In this document: one piece after another, positions 15,879 through 24,305 of the stretch
Numbering within the stretch: position 1 is the stretch's first letter
Layout: each line of letters opens with the position of its first letter
Assembly: GCA_044356745.1 (NCBI GenBank)
Contig: JBIKVP010000001.1
Span: 31,109 to 95,108 of the forward strand
Source: JBIKVP01 sp044356745
GTDB taxonomy: Bacteria; Pseudomonadota; Alphaproteobacteria; Rhizobiales; Beijerinckiaceae
Reading direction: 5' to 3'
Length of the DNA stretch: 64,000 bases
Program-made: the position numbers and the translations under genes
Notes under the pieces: generated by a model
Told to the model about the DNA's origin: nothing
Databases searched by the model: none
What the model saw: the letters and a program-made list of their open reading frames with translations, nothing else

Positions 15879-16202
15879 ATGATAAAATTTATCTGTCGCA
15901 TTCTCGGAATCATCATTCTATCAAGTGCGTTTATCCTTATTGTTGTGGATGGAACGAACATAATTGCGAATTCAGACATCATATACACGACGTTGAGAGA
16001 TGTCCTGCAGATTGCATGCCGTATAAATGATTCATCATGGTGCAATCTCTCATCAATCACTCAAAGCACAGACACGTCAATGCGCGTGATGCATTGGTTT
16101 ATGGGTCTTCCAGCAGCACTTCACGGTTTTGTAATTGGTTGCTTACTTCTTATAATCGGTCAAAAACATCACGACGTTATTGGATTTGATACCCGTCACT
16201 GA
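15879..16202 (+). CDS. Small membrane protein, two transmembrane segments, function unknown
   Basis: The 107-residue protein has a hydrophobic helix at about 8-24 (ILGIIILSSAFILIVVDG) and a second near the C-terminus (LPAALHGFVIGCLLLIIGQ), separated by a polar loop with three Cys-containing patches (CRIND, WCNL). The VVDGT...N pattern is familiar from small membrane proteins of Hyphomicrobiales with no known role. ATG 15879 is preferred over the TTG six bases upstream. Spacing to the CpaC-like gene is 114 bases on the same strand. Confidence 0.6.
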   Translation: MIKFICRILGIIILSSAFILIVVDGTNIIANSDIIYTTLRDVLQIACRINDSSWCNLSSITQSTDTSMRVMHWFMGLPAALHGFVIGCLLLIIGQKHHDVIGFDTRH

Positions 16203-16316
16203 AAAAACACCTTTTGACACTCTATTATATCGACCAAAAAACAATGTTAGCAAATATTTCACCATTTTAGATGCTTTATAGAAGCGTCGTTATATTATTT
16301 TTGTACAGGTTGTGTC

Positions 16317-16844
16317 ATGGTTACTCCTCTTTGCTTCTCTTCAAAATCAAATGTCGTACGCGGCTTAAGCTTGGCTTTTGGTGTCACGCTTTTGTGTGGG
16401 TATGTTGCGCTGACAACCTCAGTACAGGCTCAGCAGGCTCCAAAACCAGCAAGTACAAGCAGTAGTGCAAGCACCATTCTCGTGACCATTGATAATGCAA
16501 AGATTGTGCGATTGCCTGAAAAGGTTTCAACGGTTGTTGTTGGCAACCCTGTCATTGCTGATGTTACTGTACAAAAAAACGGCATTTTAGTTGTGACGGG
16601 AAAAAGCTACGGCACAACAAATCTGATCGCACTAGATCAAAGTGGTAACATGCTTGTCGAAACAAACCTGCGCGTTGAAGCCCCACATAATGCGACAGTG
16701 ACGGTACATCGCGGCTTCGAGCGTGAAACGTATTCATGTGCGCCTGAATGTCAGCCTTCATTACTTTTGGGTGATGCACAACGTTATTTCTCTGAAGTGA
16801 GCGGACAAGCCACACAACGCAATTCACTCGCAACACAGCGCTAG
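16317..16844 (+). CDS. Stand-alone CpaC-type pilus assembly N domain protein, secreted
   Basis: A signal peptide at about residues 15-40 ends TTSVQAQ. The domain at 55-122 (ILVTIDNAKIVRLPEKVSTVVVGNPVIADVTV, LVVTGKSYGTTNLIALD) is the N-terminal domain found in CpaC/RcpA secretins of Tad systems. The secretin barrel is absent, so at 175 residues this is not a channel. After it comes a short tail with CAPECQPSLLLGD. Similar secretin-less proteins occur in Hyphomicrobiales; a periplasmic role in Flp pilus assembly is likely but inferred. The Flp pilin gene lies nearby at 15517-15687. Confidence 0.85.
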   Translation: MVTPLCFSSKSNVVRGLSLAFGVTLLCGYVALTTSVQAQQAPKPASTSSSASTILVTIDNAKIVRLPEKVSTVVVGNPVIADVTVQKNGILVVTGKSYGTTNLIALDQSGNMLVETNLRVEAPHNATVTVHRGFERETYSCAPECQPSLLLGDAQRYFSEVSGQATQRNSLATQR

Positions 16845-17044
16845 AAGCTTTTTAAAGACCAAATCTAAAAAAGTCTGGCAATAGCGCATAGACATAGCGA
16901 GATGTTTCTGTTAAGCGAATGGGATGCATATCCGCCTCAGTCATGTGCGCGGATGGAATTCTTGTCTGACCACGTTCAAAAATCAACTAAACGTGGCCTG
17001 CAAGACATCAATTTTATTTTCATACGAAGAAAAGGTGATTTTTC

Positions 17045-17278
17045 GTGCAAGTTCTGGTTCGTGACAACAATGTGGATCAAGCCCTTCGGGCGCTCAAAAA
17101 GAAAATGCAGCGCGAAGGTATTTTTCGTGAGATGAAACTGCGTGGCCATTATGAAAAGCCATCTGAAAAAAAGGCGCGCGAAAAAGCGGAAGCCGTACGC
17201 CGCGCACGCAAGTTGATTCGCAAAAAGTTGCAGCGTGAAGGTTTGGTTCCGATGAAGCCAAAGCCAATTCGCGCTTAA
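17045..17278 (+). CDS. rpsU: 30S ribosomal protein S21
   Basis: S21 is a small basic protein of the 30S subunit near the anti-Shine-Dalgarno region. The frame VQVLVRDNNVDQALRALKKKMQREG with FREMKLR and a Lys/Arg-rich tail ending PMKPKPIRA is diagnostic. It starts with GTG at 17045; no ATG is available at the conserved N-terminus. A clear hairpin terminator follows at 17317. Confidence 0.95.
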   Translation: MQVLVRDNNVDQALRALKKKMQREGIFREMKLRGHYEKPSEKKAREKAEAVRRARKLIRKKLQREGLVPMKPKPIRA

Positions 17279-17316
17279 ATGACGCGTTGATTTGTTTTTT
17301 TAAGAGATCTTTTAAG

Positions 17317-17346
17317 GAAAGCCCACTTCATTGTTGGCTTTCTTTT
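17317..17346 (+). terminator. Terminator after rpsU
   Basis: The stem GAAAGCC / GGCTTTC with a 12-base loop is followed by TTTT on the plus strand, 38 bases beyond the rpsU stop. Confidence 0.7.
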
Positions 17347-17483
17347 GCTGTTTGTAGTCACTTTGTGAAAATATATGTTAAATGATTTTAAGTGCACATG
17401 ATTGCAACAAAATCGCCTCATATCGCGTTAAGCTCAATGAGGTTCATTGAATTATATAAATGCCCAATCAGGATGAATGAGCG

Positions 17484-18398
17484 ATGTCAGCCAATAATGA
17501 TACAGTGAAATTTTCTCAACGTTATTGCCTTGATGTTCCTCGCACCACGATCAATCGCAAGGTGTTGATGGTTGCCTTGATGGGCATCTCAAGTGTGTTC
17601 CTTGCAGCATGTCAAACATCGGGTGCAGCACGCTCAACAAATGTTGCTGAACTTATTGATGATACGTCAGGCGCACAAAACGTCAATATTGGCTCACTCA
17701 CAGAAGTGATCAATCGCAATCCCAACGATGCGCAAGCTTACAACACACGCGGTGCAGCTTATGCAAAAATCGGCCGTTTCAGCGAAGCCATGGCGGATTT
17801 TGGTAAAGCCGTTCAGATTGATAGCACTTACGCGCCTGCTTACACAAATCGTGCCTTAGCGTTGCGTCAGACAGGGCGCAATGATGCGGCATTATTAGAT
17901 TTCTCACGAGCAATCACGGCTAATCCAAATTATGCCCCTGCTTATTTGGGTCGTGCCAATCTTTTAAGAGCACAAAATCAGTTTAATGAAGCATTTCAGG
18001 ATCTGTCTCAAGCCATTCGCCTCAATCCTGAATCGGCAGAGCCCTTTCATGCACGTGGACTTGTCAACCAACGCCTTAATCAACATCAAGAAGCGGTGAA
18101 TGATTTTGATGCAACGATTGATCGTAACCCGTTTGTTGCAGCGCCTTACACTGCACGTGGCCAATCACTGATTGTTCTTGGGCGTTATGAACAAGCCATT
18201 GAAGATTTCAATGCATCTTTAAATGTCAATAACCGCAATGCCGATGCATGGGCAGGTCGTGGCCTTGCTATGGAGCGTTCAGGCAATAAAAGTGGTGCGC
18301 TTGAATCATATCAACGCGCACTTGGTATTGATAGCAGCAACAGCGCTGCCCGTAGCGGCACATCACGTTTAGGATCAGGTTCCGCACTTCGCAGTTGA
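17484..18398 (+). CDS. TPR-repeat lipoprotein
   Basis: The 304-residue protein has an N-terminal hydrophobic stretch ending in the lipobox LAAC (Cys at about 43), so it should be a lipid-anchored periplasmic protein. It contains about six tetratricopeptide repeats between residues 75 and 290, each with the pattern A-Y-x-x-R-G-x-A and an acidic-Phe helix (AMADFGKAVQIDS, ALLDFSRAITANP, AVNDFDATIDRNP). TPR arrays bind partner proteins, often in envelope assembly. The gene is followed 13 bases later by an aminotransferase. An N-terminus starting nearer the lipobox (Met at about 29) is possible. Confidence 0.85.
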   Translation: MSANNDTVKFSQRYCLDVPRTTINRKVLMVALMGISSVFLAACQTSGAARSTNVAELIDDTSGAQNVNIGSLTEVINRNPNDAQAYNTRGAAYAKIGRFSEAMADFGKAVQIDSTYAPAYTNRALALRQTGRNDAALLDFSRAITANPNYAPAYLGRANLLRAQNQFNEAFQDLSQAIRLNPESAEPFHARGLVNQRLNQHQEAVNDFDATIDRNPFVAAPYTARGQSLIVLGRYEQAIEDFNASLNVNNRNADAWAGRGLAMERSGNKSGALESYQRALGIDSSNSAARSGTSRLGSGSALRS

Positions 18399-18411
18399 TC
18401 TGAAACGGCCA

Positions 18412-19758
18412 ATGATGTCCATAGACACATCACATCCCAATGATCTTGATGCGTATTGGATGCCCTACACGTCCAATCGTGCATTTAAAAAATCGCCACG
18501 TTTGGTCGCACGCGCTGAAGGGATGTATTATTATACACCTAATGGACAGCAAATCCTTGATGGCACAGCGGGTTTATGGTGCTGCAATGCGGGACATGGC
18601 CGCAAAACGATTGTTAAAGCCATTCAAAAACAGGTTGAAACACTTGATTTTGTGCCCCCCTATCAATTTTCACATCCCACGGTGTTTGAAGCCGCCGCGC
18701 GTATTGCGCAGTTGGCGCCTGCTGATTTAAAGCACGTATTTTTCACAACAAGTGGCTCAGAAGCGATTGATACAGCGCTTAAAATCGCTTTGGGATATTG
18801 GACGCTGCAAGGTAAAGGCCAAAAAACACGCATGATTGGGCGTGAACGTGGTTTTCATGGATGCAGCTTTGGTGGAACGTCAATTGGCGGGATTGTCAGC
18901 AACCGTAAAATGTTTAGCCCGCTTTTGCTCAACGGTGTTGATCACTTACCGCATACGTATAACCGTGCACATCAAGCCTTTAATATAGGTGAACCCGCAT
19001 GGGGTGCACATCTCGCAGATGAGTTGTTGCGTATTATTCAGCTCCATGATGCATCAACCATAGCTGCTGTTATCGTTGAGCCGATGAGCGGCTCAACAGG
19101 CGTTCTTCCCGCACCGGTCGGTTATTTAAAACGCCTACGTGAAATATGTGATCAATACGGCATTTTGTTGATTTTTGATGAAGTGATTACAGCGTTTGGA
19201 CGCCTTGGCTTTGCTTTTGCTGCTCAGCGCTACGGTGTTGTCCCTGATATGATCTGTTTTGCAAAAGGTGTCTCGTCAGGAACCGTGCCTGTGGGCGGTG
19301 TATTGGTTCGCGATGCAATTCACGAGTCTTTTATGCAAGGCGCTGAACACACGATTGAATTTTTACAAGGTTTTACGTATTCAGGCCACCCTCTAGCCGC
19401 CAGCGCCATTCTTGCGACACTTGATGTGTATCATGATGAAGGGCTTTTTGAACGCGCACTGAACCTTGAGCCATTGTGGGCACAGGCCATGATGAGCTTG
19501 AAAGGTGAAGCGGGTATTGAAGATATTCGTACCGTTGGACTAGCGGCAGGATTTGATCTCACTCCAGAACCTAATATCGCTGGACGTCGCGGATTTCGCG
19601 CGATGGATCACGCATTTCATACGGAAAGTCTCATGATTCGCAGCGTTGGCGACACACTTGCGCTTTGTCCACCTCTTATTGTCACAGAAGATCAGATTGA
19701 ACAGATGGTGACAAAAGTGCGCCGCACCGTGCAAAAGGTGATGTCACACACATCCTGA
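18412..19758 (+). CDS. Class III aminotransferase, omega-amino acid:pyruvate type
   Basis: This PLP enzyme moves the amino group of an omega-amino acid such as beta-alanine to pyruvate. FTTSGSEAIDTALKIAL, RGFHGCSFGG, IFDEVITAFGRLG and the PLP-lysine stretch CFAKGVSSGTVPVGGV are all present in order, and the final Arg-binding region is intact. At 448 residues it has full length. The N-terminal YWMPYTSNRAFKKSPRLV is typical of the beta-alanine-pyruvate group, but the true substrate is not certain. Confidence 0.88.
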   Translation: MMSIDTSHPNDLDAYWMPYTSNRAFKKSPRLVARAEGMYYYTPNGQQILDGTAGLWCCNAGHGRKTIVKAIQKQVETLDFVPPYQFSHPTVFEAAARIAQLAPADLKHVFFTTSGSEAIDTALKIALGYWTLQGKGQKTRMIGRERGFHGCSFGGTSIGGIVSNRKMFSPLLLNGVDHLPHTYNRAHQAFNIGEPAWGAHLADELLRIIQLHDASTIAAVIVEPMSGSTGVLPAPVGYLKRLREICDQYGILLIFDEVITAFGRLGFAFAAQRYGVVPDMICFAKGVSSGTVPVGGVLVRDAIHESFMQGAEHTIEFLQGFTYSGHPLAASAILATLDVYHDEGLFERALNLEPLWAQAMMSLKGEAGIEDIRTVGLAAGFDLTPEPNIAGRRGFRAMDHAFHTESLMIRSVGDTLALCPPLIVTEDQIEQMVTKVRRTVQKVMSHTS

Positions 19759-19834
19759 GTGAAGATCACTTGATCTGTTGCATCCCCCGCAACATATGAC
19801 ATAACGATTGCTGAAATTTGATCAAGGAACAGTC

Positions 19835-20371
19835 ATGATGATTGAGCGCCATTTAGAGAAATTTTTATTCGCAAGCCGCTGGCTGCTTGCACCATTTTAT
19901 GTCGCGCTTGTAATATGCCTTGGCGCTTTGATGATTAAAGCACTGCAGGAAATGATCCATTTTTTGGCTATTTTCTGGACGGCTAAAGAAGCTGAAGTCA
20001 TCCTTGGTATTTTGACACTCATTGATCTGACCTTCACGGGCGCACTTGTGATCATTGTCGTTTTATCAGGTTACGAGAATTTTGTTTCTCGTATTAATCA
20101 AGAAGGTCATGATGATTGGCCGGAATGGATGGGCAAAATTGATTTTTCGGGTTTAAAACTCAAACTTATTTCATCAATTGTCGCCATTTCCGCGATTCAG
20201 GTTCTAAAATCGTTTATGGATTTAAGTAAAATGTCCGATCGCGAACTCATGTGGCTTGTGGGTATTCACATGGTATTTGTATTGTCGGGATTGCTGATGG
20301 CATGGACTGATAAAATTTCAGCAGCGAGCAATAAAAGTCCATCGAGTGCAAAGAAGGTAAAATCCGAATAA
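19835..20371 (+). CDS. YqhA/UPF0114 family inner membrane protein
   Basis: The 178-residue protein has four hydrophobic segments, beginning LEKFLFASRWLLAPFYVALVICL, with the conserved TFTGALVIIVVLSGYENFVSRI and a lysine-rich C-terminal tail. Family members are inner membrane proteins of unknown function. ATG 19835 has AAGGA just upstream; the earlier in-frame start at 19808 lacks a ribosome-binding site. Confidence 0.88.
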   Translation: MMIERHLEKFLFASRWLLAPFYVALVICLGALMIKALQEMIHFLAIFWTAKEAEVILGILTLIDLTFTGALVIIVVLSGYENFVSRINQEGHDDWPEWMGKIDFSGLKLKLISSIVAISAIQVLKSFMDLSKMSDRELMWLVGIHMVFVLSGLLMAWTDKISAASNKSPSSAKKVKSE

Positions 20372-20391
20372 CACGGATGAATTGCCTGACA

Positions 20392-20991
20392 TTACATTGA
20401 TTGCGTAATCCAAAGCGCCATCAACACCAACATCATTGCCATAAGTGCACGCACAGGTGCATCCCAGCCTTTTTGATGTAAAAATCTATAGGCACGCTCT
20501 GCCATTAAAACAATCGAGACATGCACCAGTGTTGCAACGCCCACATAGAGTGCAACGAGCATTAAAGAAAATGAGAGAACCTGCGTTGTACCTGCCGGAA
20601 TAAATTGTGGCATAATGGTCATGAAAAACAGCCCAGCCTTGGGATTGAGCATATTCGTGATAAGACCTTTCAAGAACAGACGCGCATCGCGTTTTGTCCA
20701 GCTCGGCTCCGAGGTATCAGGTTTCTCCCCGCACCACGTATCCCATGCAAGATAAAGCATGTAAACCACCCCAAGCCATTTGAGCATTTGAAATGCGATA
20801 GGTGAGGCCATGATGATGAGCATAAGTCCAAACGAAGCAGCAGCACCATAAAGCGATAATCCAGCAGCAACACCTGCAATAGCGACAAGCCCTGCCCGTC
20901 GACCTTGAGCCATAGTCAACGCCGCCAAAAAGCCCATATTTGGGCCCGGAGTTAACTCAAGGATAAATGATAAAAAAACAAACTCTAACAT
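20392..20991 (-). CDS. LysE/RhtB family amino acid exporter
   Basis: This 199-residue membrane protein has six hydrophobic segments and the family landmarks ELTPGPNMGFL at residues 12-22, GVAAGLSLYG and LKGLITNMLNPKAGLFF. Relatives export lysine, homoserine, threonine or other small metabolites; the substrate is not predictable. It is divergent from sctV, whose start lies 126 bases away. Confidence 0.9.
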   Translation of the reverse strand: MLEFVFLSFILELTPGPNMGFLAALTMAQGRRAGLVAIAGVAAGLSLYGAAASFGLMLIIMASPIAFQMLKWLGVVYMLYLAWDTWCGEKPDTSEPSWTKRDARLFLKGLITNMLNPKAGLFFMTIMPQFIPAGTTQVLSFSLMLVALYVGVATLVHVSIVLMAERAYRFLHQKGWDAPVRALMAMMLVLMALWITQSM

Positions 20992-21103
20992 TAAATATTC
21001 TTACATGTGTGATGATACAGCTTAACGTTTCAGAAAGGATGACTGTTTACCCTTTCTCAACACATTGTGCTAAGATCGCATCCTAGAAGTATTATTTTTT
21101 TGG

Positions 21104-21109
21104 TATAAT
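21104..21109 (+). promoter_or_regulatory. Perfect -10 hexamer directly before sctV
   Basis: TATAAT ends 9 bases before the sctV ATG. No ribosome-binding site is seen, so transcription from here would yield a leaderless message. No good -35 hexamer stands at the usual distance. Confidence 0.35.
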
Positions 21110-21117
21110 AACTTACC

Positions 21118-23115
21118 ATGGAACAACTGAACCGCTTTCTGCAAGCAGCATCTCAACGGCAAGACATTGTCTTTGCCGTCTTCTTTGTGATGATTGTGGC
21201 GATGTTGATCATTCCTTTGCCGCATTGGCTGATTGATACTTTATTAGCGCTCAATCTGACACTTGCGCTTCTCATTTTAATGACCGCGATTTATCTCAAA
21301 CACACGCTGGATATCTCTACATTTCCTTCAATTATTCTTGTCACAGCCATTTTTCGTGTCGCGCTCAGTGTCGCGACGACACGTCTCATTCTCGCATATG
21401 GGGATGCTGGTTATCTGATTTTGGCCTTCGGAAACTTCGTGATTGGGGGAAATATCGTCGTTGGACTTGTGGTGTTTTTGATTATTGCTGTTGTGCAATT
21501 CATGGTCGTGACCAAAGGTGCTGAGCGTATTTCTGAAGTGGGTGCACGCTTCACATTGGATGCTATGCCTGGAAAACAAATGGCAATTGATGCAGATTTG
21601 CGTGCAGGAGATATTACGAAGGAGGTTGCCAAACAACGCAGGGCAGAGCTTGAACAAGAGATGAGTTTTCACGGCGCGATGGACGGATCCATGCGTTTTG
21701 TGAAAGGCGATGCCATTGCATCCTTGATCATCGTTTTTGTGAACCTCATCGGTGGTCTTCTCATTGGTATGCTTCAACGCGGCATGGGGTTTAGCGAAGC
21801 ATCAAGACTTTACACCTTGCTCTCTGTTGGTGACGGTTTGATTGCACAAATTCCTGCGATGTTTATTGCGCTCGCAGCAGGTGTTGTCGTTACCCGAGTT
21901 GAAAAGGAAGAATCCACCAATATGGGCTCGGATATTTCGCGTCAGCTCTTTGCTGAACCACGCGCCATGGGTATTGCAGGTGTTGTGGCAATTGCTATGG
22001 GACTATTACCCGGCTTTCCAACCATTGTATTTTTTGTCATTGGCTCTCTTTTAGCGGCAGGCGCATATTTTCTGGACCGTAAAACCAAAAATTTGGCACT
22101 TGATGCACAACGCGCCGCTGAAGCTGCCGCCGCTGCGGCTGCTGCACCGCCCGATCTTGGTGAGCCTGATCCTGCGCCAATCCCCGGACAACAAGAAGAA
22201 GCACCGCAAAAAGTGCCGCTCCGTGTCACTTCACCTGGTGATGTACTCGTTTTACGCGGCAATCGCGAATTCTTGGGTATGTTTGAATTTATGCGCGTGT
22301 TCAAACCAATTCTTGCAGCGCGTGAGCGCTTTACCCGCAAATATGGCTTTCCCTCTCCGCCATTAGGCTTTCAATATGACTCGCGTGTGCGTGTTGGTGA
22401 ACTGATTACCGATGTTGATGATGTCCCCACAGCGCGTCTTGCATTAGAGGGTGTCGATCCACAGTCACAGTTGAGTGATGAGCATATTCGCGAGATTGCA
22501 CGTTATATTTTCAGACAATGGAATAAAAACGCAGCAGCCCTGTTCAGCACACAGCAAGCCGCGACATGGCTTAGCGGACTTGAAGAGCAGCTCGGCCGTC
22601 TTGTGAGTGACGTTCAACAAGTATTGCCCTTTATGACACTTGTAAACGTCCTGCGTAAATTGCTTGAAGAAGGAGTGGGATTAACACCACCGCGCCTTGT
22701 ATTAGAAGGTATCATGCAAGCAGCAGCACGCTCACAAGATCCTGACTTGATAGCGGATTTAACGAGGGCTTTTCTCAAACGCCAAATTTGTTTTTCTTAT
22801 GCAACCGACGGCCGTACGATTGAAGCGTATCTTGTCTCACCAGAATATGACGAGACATTCCAAGCATTACGCAGTGGTGGACGCGCCAATGATAAAATTA
22901 CAGGGCTTTTCGTGCGTAAAGTTAAGTCACTCATGAAGCCAAATCAGGAAACAACGTTTGTGATTTTAACCTCTGGTGATATTCGTCGCGCTGTGCGCAA
23001 ACTCCTCACCGATCAGGGCGTGGATGTCCCTGTACTCGGTTACAATGAAGTATCACGCGAATACGAAGTTAAAAACTTAGGTGTGATTGATGCCAACGCC
23101 GCACAAGCGGCTTAA
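21118..23115 (+). CDS. sctV: Type III secretion export gate protein SctV (injectisome type, not FlhA)
   Basis: SctV forms the nonameric inner-membrane export gate of type III secretion. Residues 1-325 hold about eight membrane helices. The sequence signatures favour the injectisome branch: FGNFVIGGN at 104-112 (flagellar FlhA has FGQFVVGGN), VVQFMVVTKGAERISEV at 125-141, and GAMDGSMRFVKGD at 186-198 (FlhA has GAMDGASKFVRGD). MPGKQMAIDADLRAG is shared by both. An Ala-rich linker at 331-345 leads to the cytosolic ring domain. The 665 residues are slightly short for the family. It stands alone between lysE-like and wbp genes, 31 kb from the other sct genes. Confidence 0.87.
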   Translation: MEQLNRFLQAASQRQDIVFAVFFVMIVAMLIIPLPHWLIDTLLALNLTLALLILMTAIYLKHTLDISTFPSIILVTAIFRVALSVATTRLILAYGDAGYLILAFGNFVIGGNIVVGLVVFLIIAVVQFMVVTKGAERISEVGARFTLDAMPGKQMAIDADLRAGDITKEVAKQRRAELEQEMSFHGAMDGSMRFVKGDAIASLIIVFVNLIGGLLIGMLQRGMGFSEASRLYTLLSVGDGLIAQIPAMFIALAAGVVVTRVEKEESTNMGSDISRQLFAEPRAMGIAGVVAIAMGLLPGFPTIVFFVIGSLLAAGAYFLDRKTKNLALDAQRAAEAAAAAAAAPPDLGEPDPAPIPGQQEEAPQKVPLRVTSPGDVLVLRGNREFLGMFEFMRVFKPILAARERFTRKYGFPSPPLGFQYDSRVRVGELITDVDDVPTARLALEGVDPQSQLSDEHIREIARYIFRQWNKNAAALFSTQQAATWLSGLEEQLGRLVSDVQQVLPFMTLVNVLRKLLEEGVGLTPPRLVLEGIMQAAARSQDPDLIADLTRAFLKRQICFSYATDGRTIEAYLVSPEYDETFQALRSGGRANDKITGLFVRKVKSLMKPNQETTFVILTSGDIRRAVRKLLTDQGVDVPVLGYNEVSREYEVKNLGVIDANAAQAA

Positions 23116-23132
23116 TGACAGTCACTAATCTG

Positions 23133-24305
23133 TTACTCTGCCGCTTCAACACGCCCTTGCACACTCATGGCACGACGAACCGATGCAATCACCCTATCTT
23201 GCTGTTCTTCACTTAAATAAGGATGCATAGGCAAACTAATGACTTCATGCGCCAGACGCTCAGCAACCGGCAGTGACGTTTGAACAGCAGCATGAAACTT
23301 TTTGTAAGCTGTCTGCTGATGAAGCGGTTTAGGATAATAAATCGCGGTGGGGACACCATCGGCTTTGAGCGCATCAGCAAATGCAGCACGGTCAAAACCA
23401 GGCATTTTAAGCGTATATTGCGCCCAAACAGATGTGTATCCTTCTGGCACTTCTGGTGTGAGCGCAATATCCCGTAATGCATCATTATAGCGTGCAGCAA
23501 TACGGTTACGGGCAACGATTTCATCCGCAAAAACTTTAAGCTTTTCAATGAGTATTGCGGCCTGCATCGTATCAAGACGACCATTCATGCCGATGCGCAC
23601 GTTATCGTATTTATCAGACCCTTGCCCATGCACACGAATTGAGCGCATCGTTGCAGCCAGTTCATCATCATTCGTGAACACCGCGCCGCCATCACCATAA
23701 CACCCTAAAGGTTTTGCAGGGAAGAAACTGGTCGATGTAGCGAGCCCAATCGTTCCAACCTTGCGCCCCTTATAAACTCCGCCAAAACCTTGCGCTGAAT
23801 CACAAAGCATCCAAAGATTTTCGCGGCTACAAATCGGCTCAAGCGCATCATAATCAGCTGGCAAACCAAACAGATCAACTGGAATAACCCCAACAGGCTT
23901 TAAACCTTTAGCTTTTGCAGCGCTAATGGCCTGTTCTAAACTTTGTGGATCGATATTGAACGTATTTTCATCAGAATCCACAAAGATAGGAATTGCACCA
24001 AGCCACGCCACAACTTCAGCCGTCGCAGCGAAAGTAAACGTTGGGCAAAAGACTGCATCCCCAGGTTTTACCCCTTTTGCCATTAATACAAAAGCAAGAG
24101 CATCCGTGCCATTTGCACATGAAACAACATGTTTTGCACCGCAAAAAGCAGCTAAGTCAGTTTCAAGCTGTTTCACTTCAGGGCCCATAATGTAGGCTCC
24201 GTGATTAACAACATTCAACACCGCAGTATCAATCTTATCACCGAGAAAACGGCGCTGTGCGGCTAAATCAATAAAAGCAATCGGCTCATGCGTAGGGGTT
24301 GACAT
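23133..24305 (-). CDS. wbpE: UDP-3-keto-GlcNAcA aminotransferase, DegT/DnrJ/EryC1 family (WbpE-like)
   Basis: This PLP enzyme would transfer an amino group to C3 of UDP-2-acetamido-3-keto-glucuronate. The opening PIAFIDLAAQRRFLG, ANGTDALAFVL, the CDSAQGFGG stretch and the PLP-lysine region SFFPAKPLGCYGDGG fit the WbpE/WlbC group. At 390 residues it is slightly long. Its ATG overlaps the stop of the fused oxidoreductase-acetyltransferase gene by one base (TGATG), so the two are coupled. Assignment to this pathway rests on the neighbouring dehydrogenase and acetyltransferase. Confidence 0.88.
   Translation of the reverse strand: MSTPTHEPIAFIDLAAQRRFLGDKIDTAVLNVVNHGAYIMGPEVKQLETDLAAFCGAKHVVSCANGTDALAFVLMAKGVKPGDAVFCPTFTFAATAEVVAWLGAIPIFVDSDENTFNIDPQSLEQAISAAKAKGLKPVGVIPVDLFGLPADYDALEPICSRENLWMLCDSAQGFGGVYKGRKVGTIGLATSTSFFPAKPLGCYGDGGAVFTNDDELAATMRSIRVHGQGSDKYDNVRIGMNGRLDTMQAAILIEKLKVFADEIVARNRIAARYNDALRDIALTPEVPEGYTSVWAQYTLKMPGFDRAAFADALKADGVPTAIYYPKPLHQQTAYKKFHAAVQTSLPVAERLAHEVISLPMHPYLSEEQQDRVIASVRRAMSVQGRVEAAE

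Noticed and set aside
16317..16844. Secretin (SctC or CpaC) for the type III system
   Set aside because: Only the N domain is present at 175 residues; the membrane-spanning secretin domain is missing.
21020..21060. Rhizobial tts box before sctV
   Set aside because: CAGCTTAACG matches only the first part of the published consensus and the second half does not fit.
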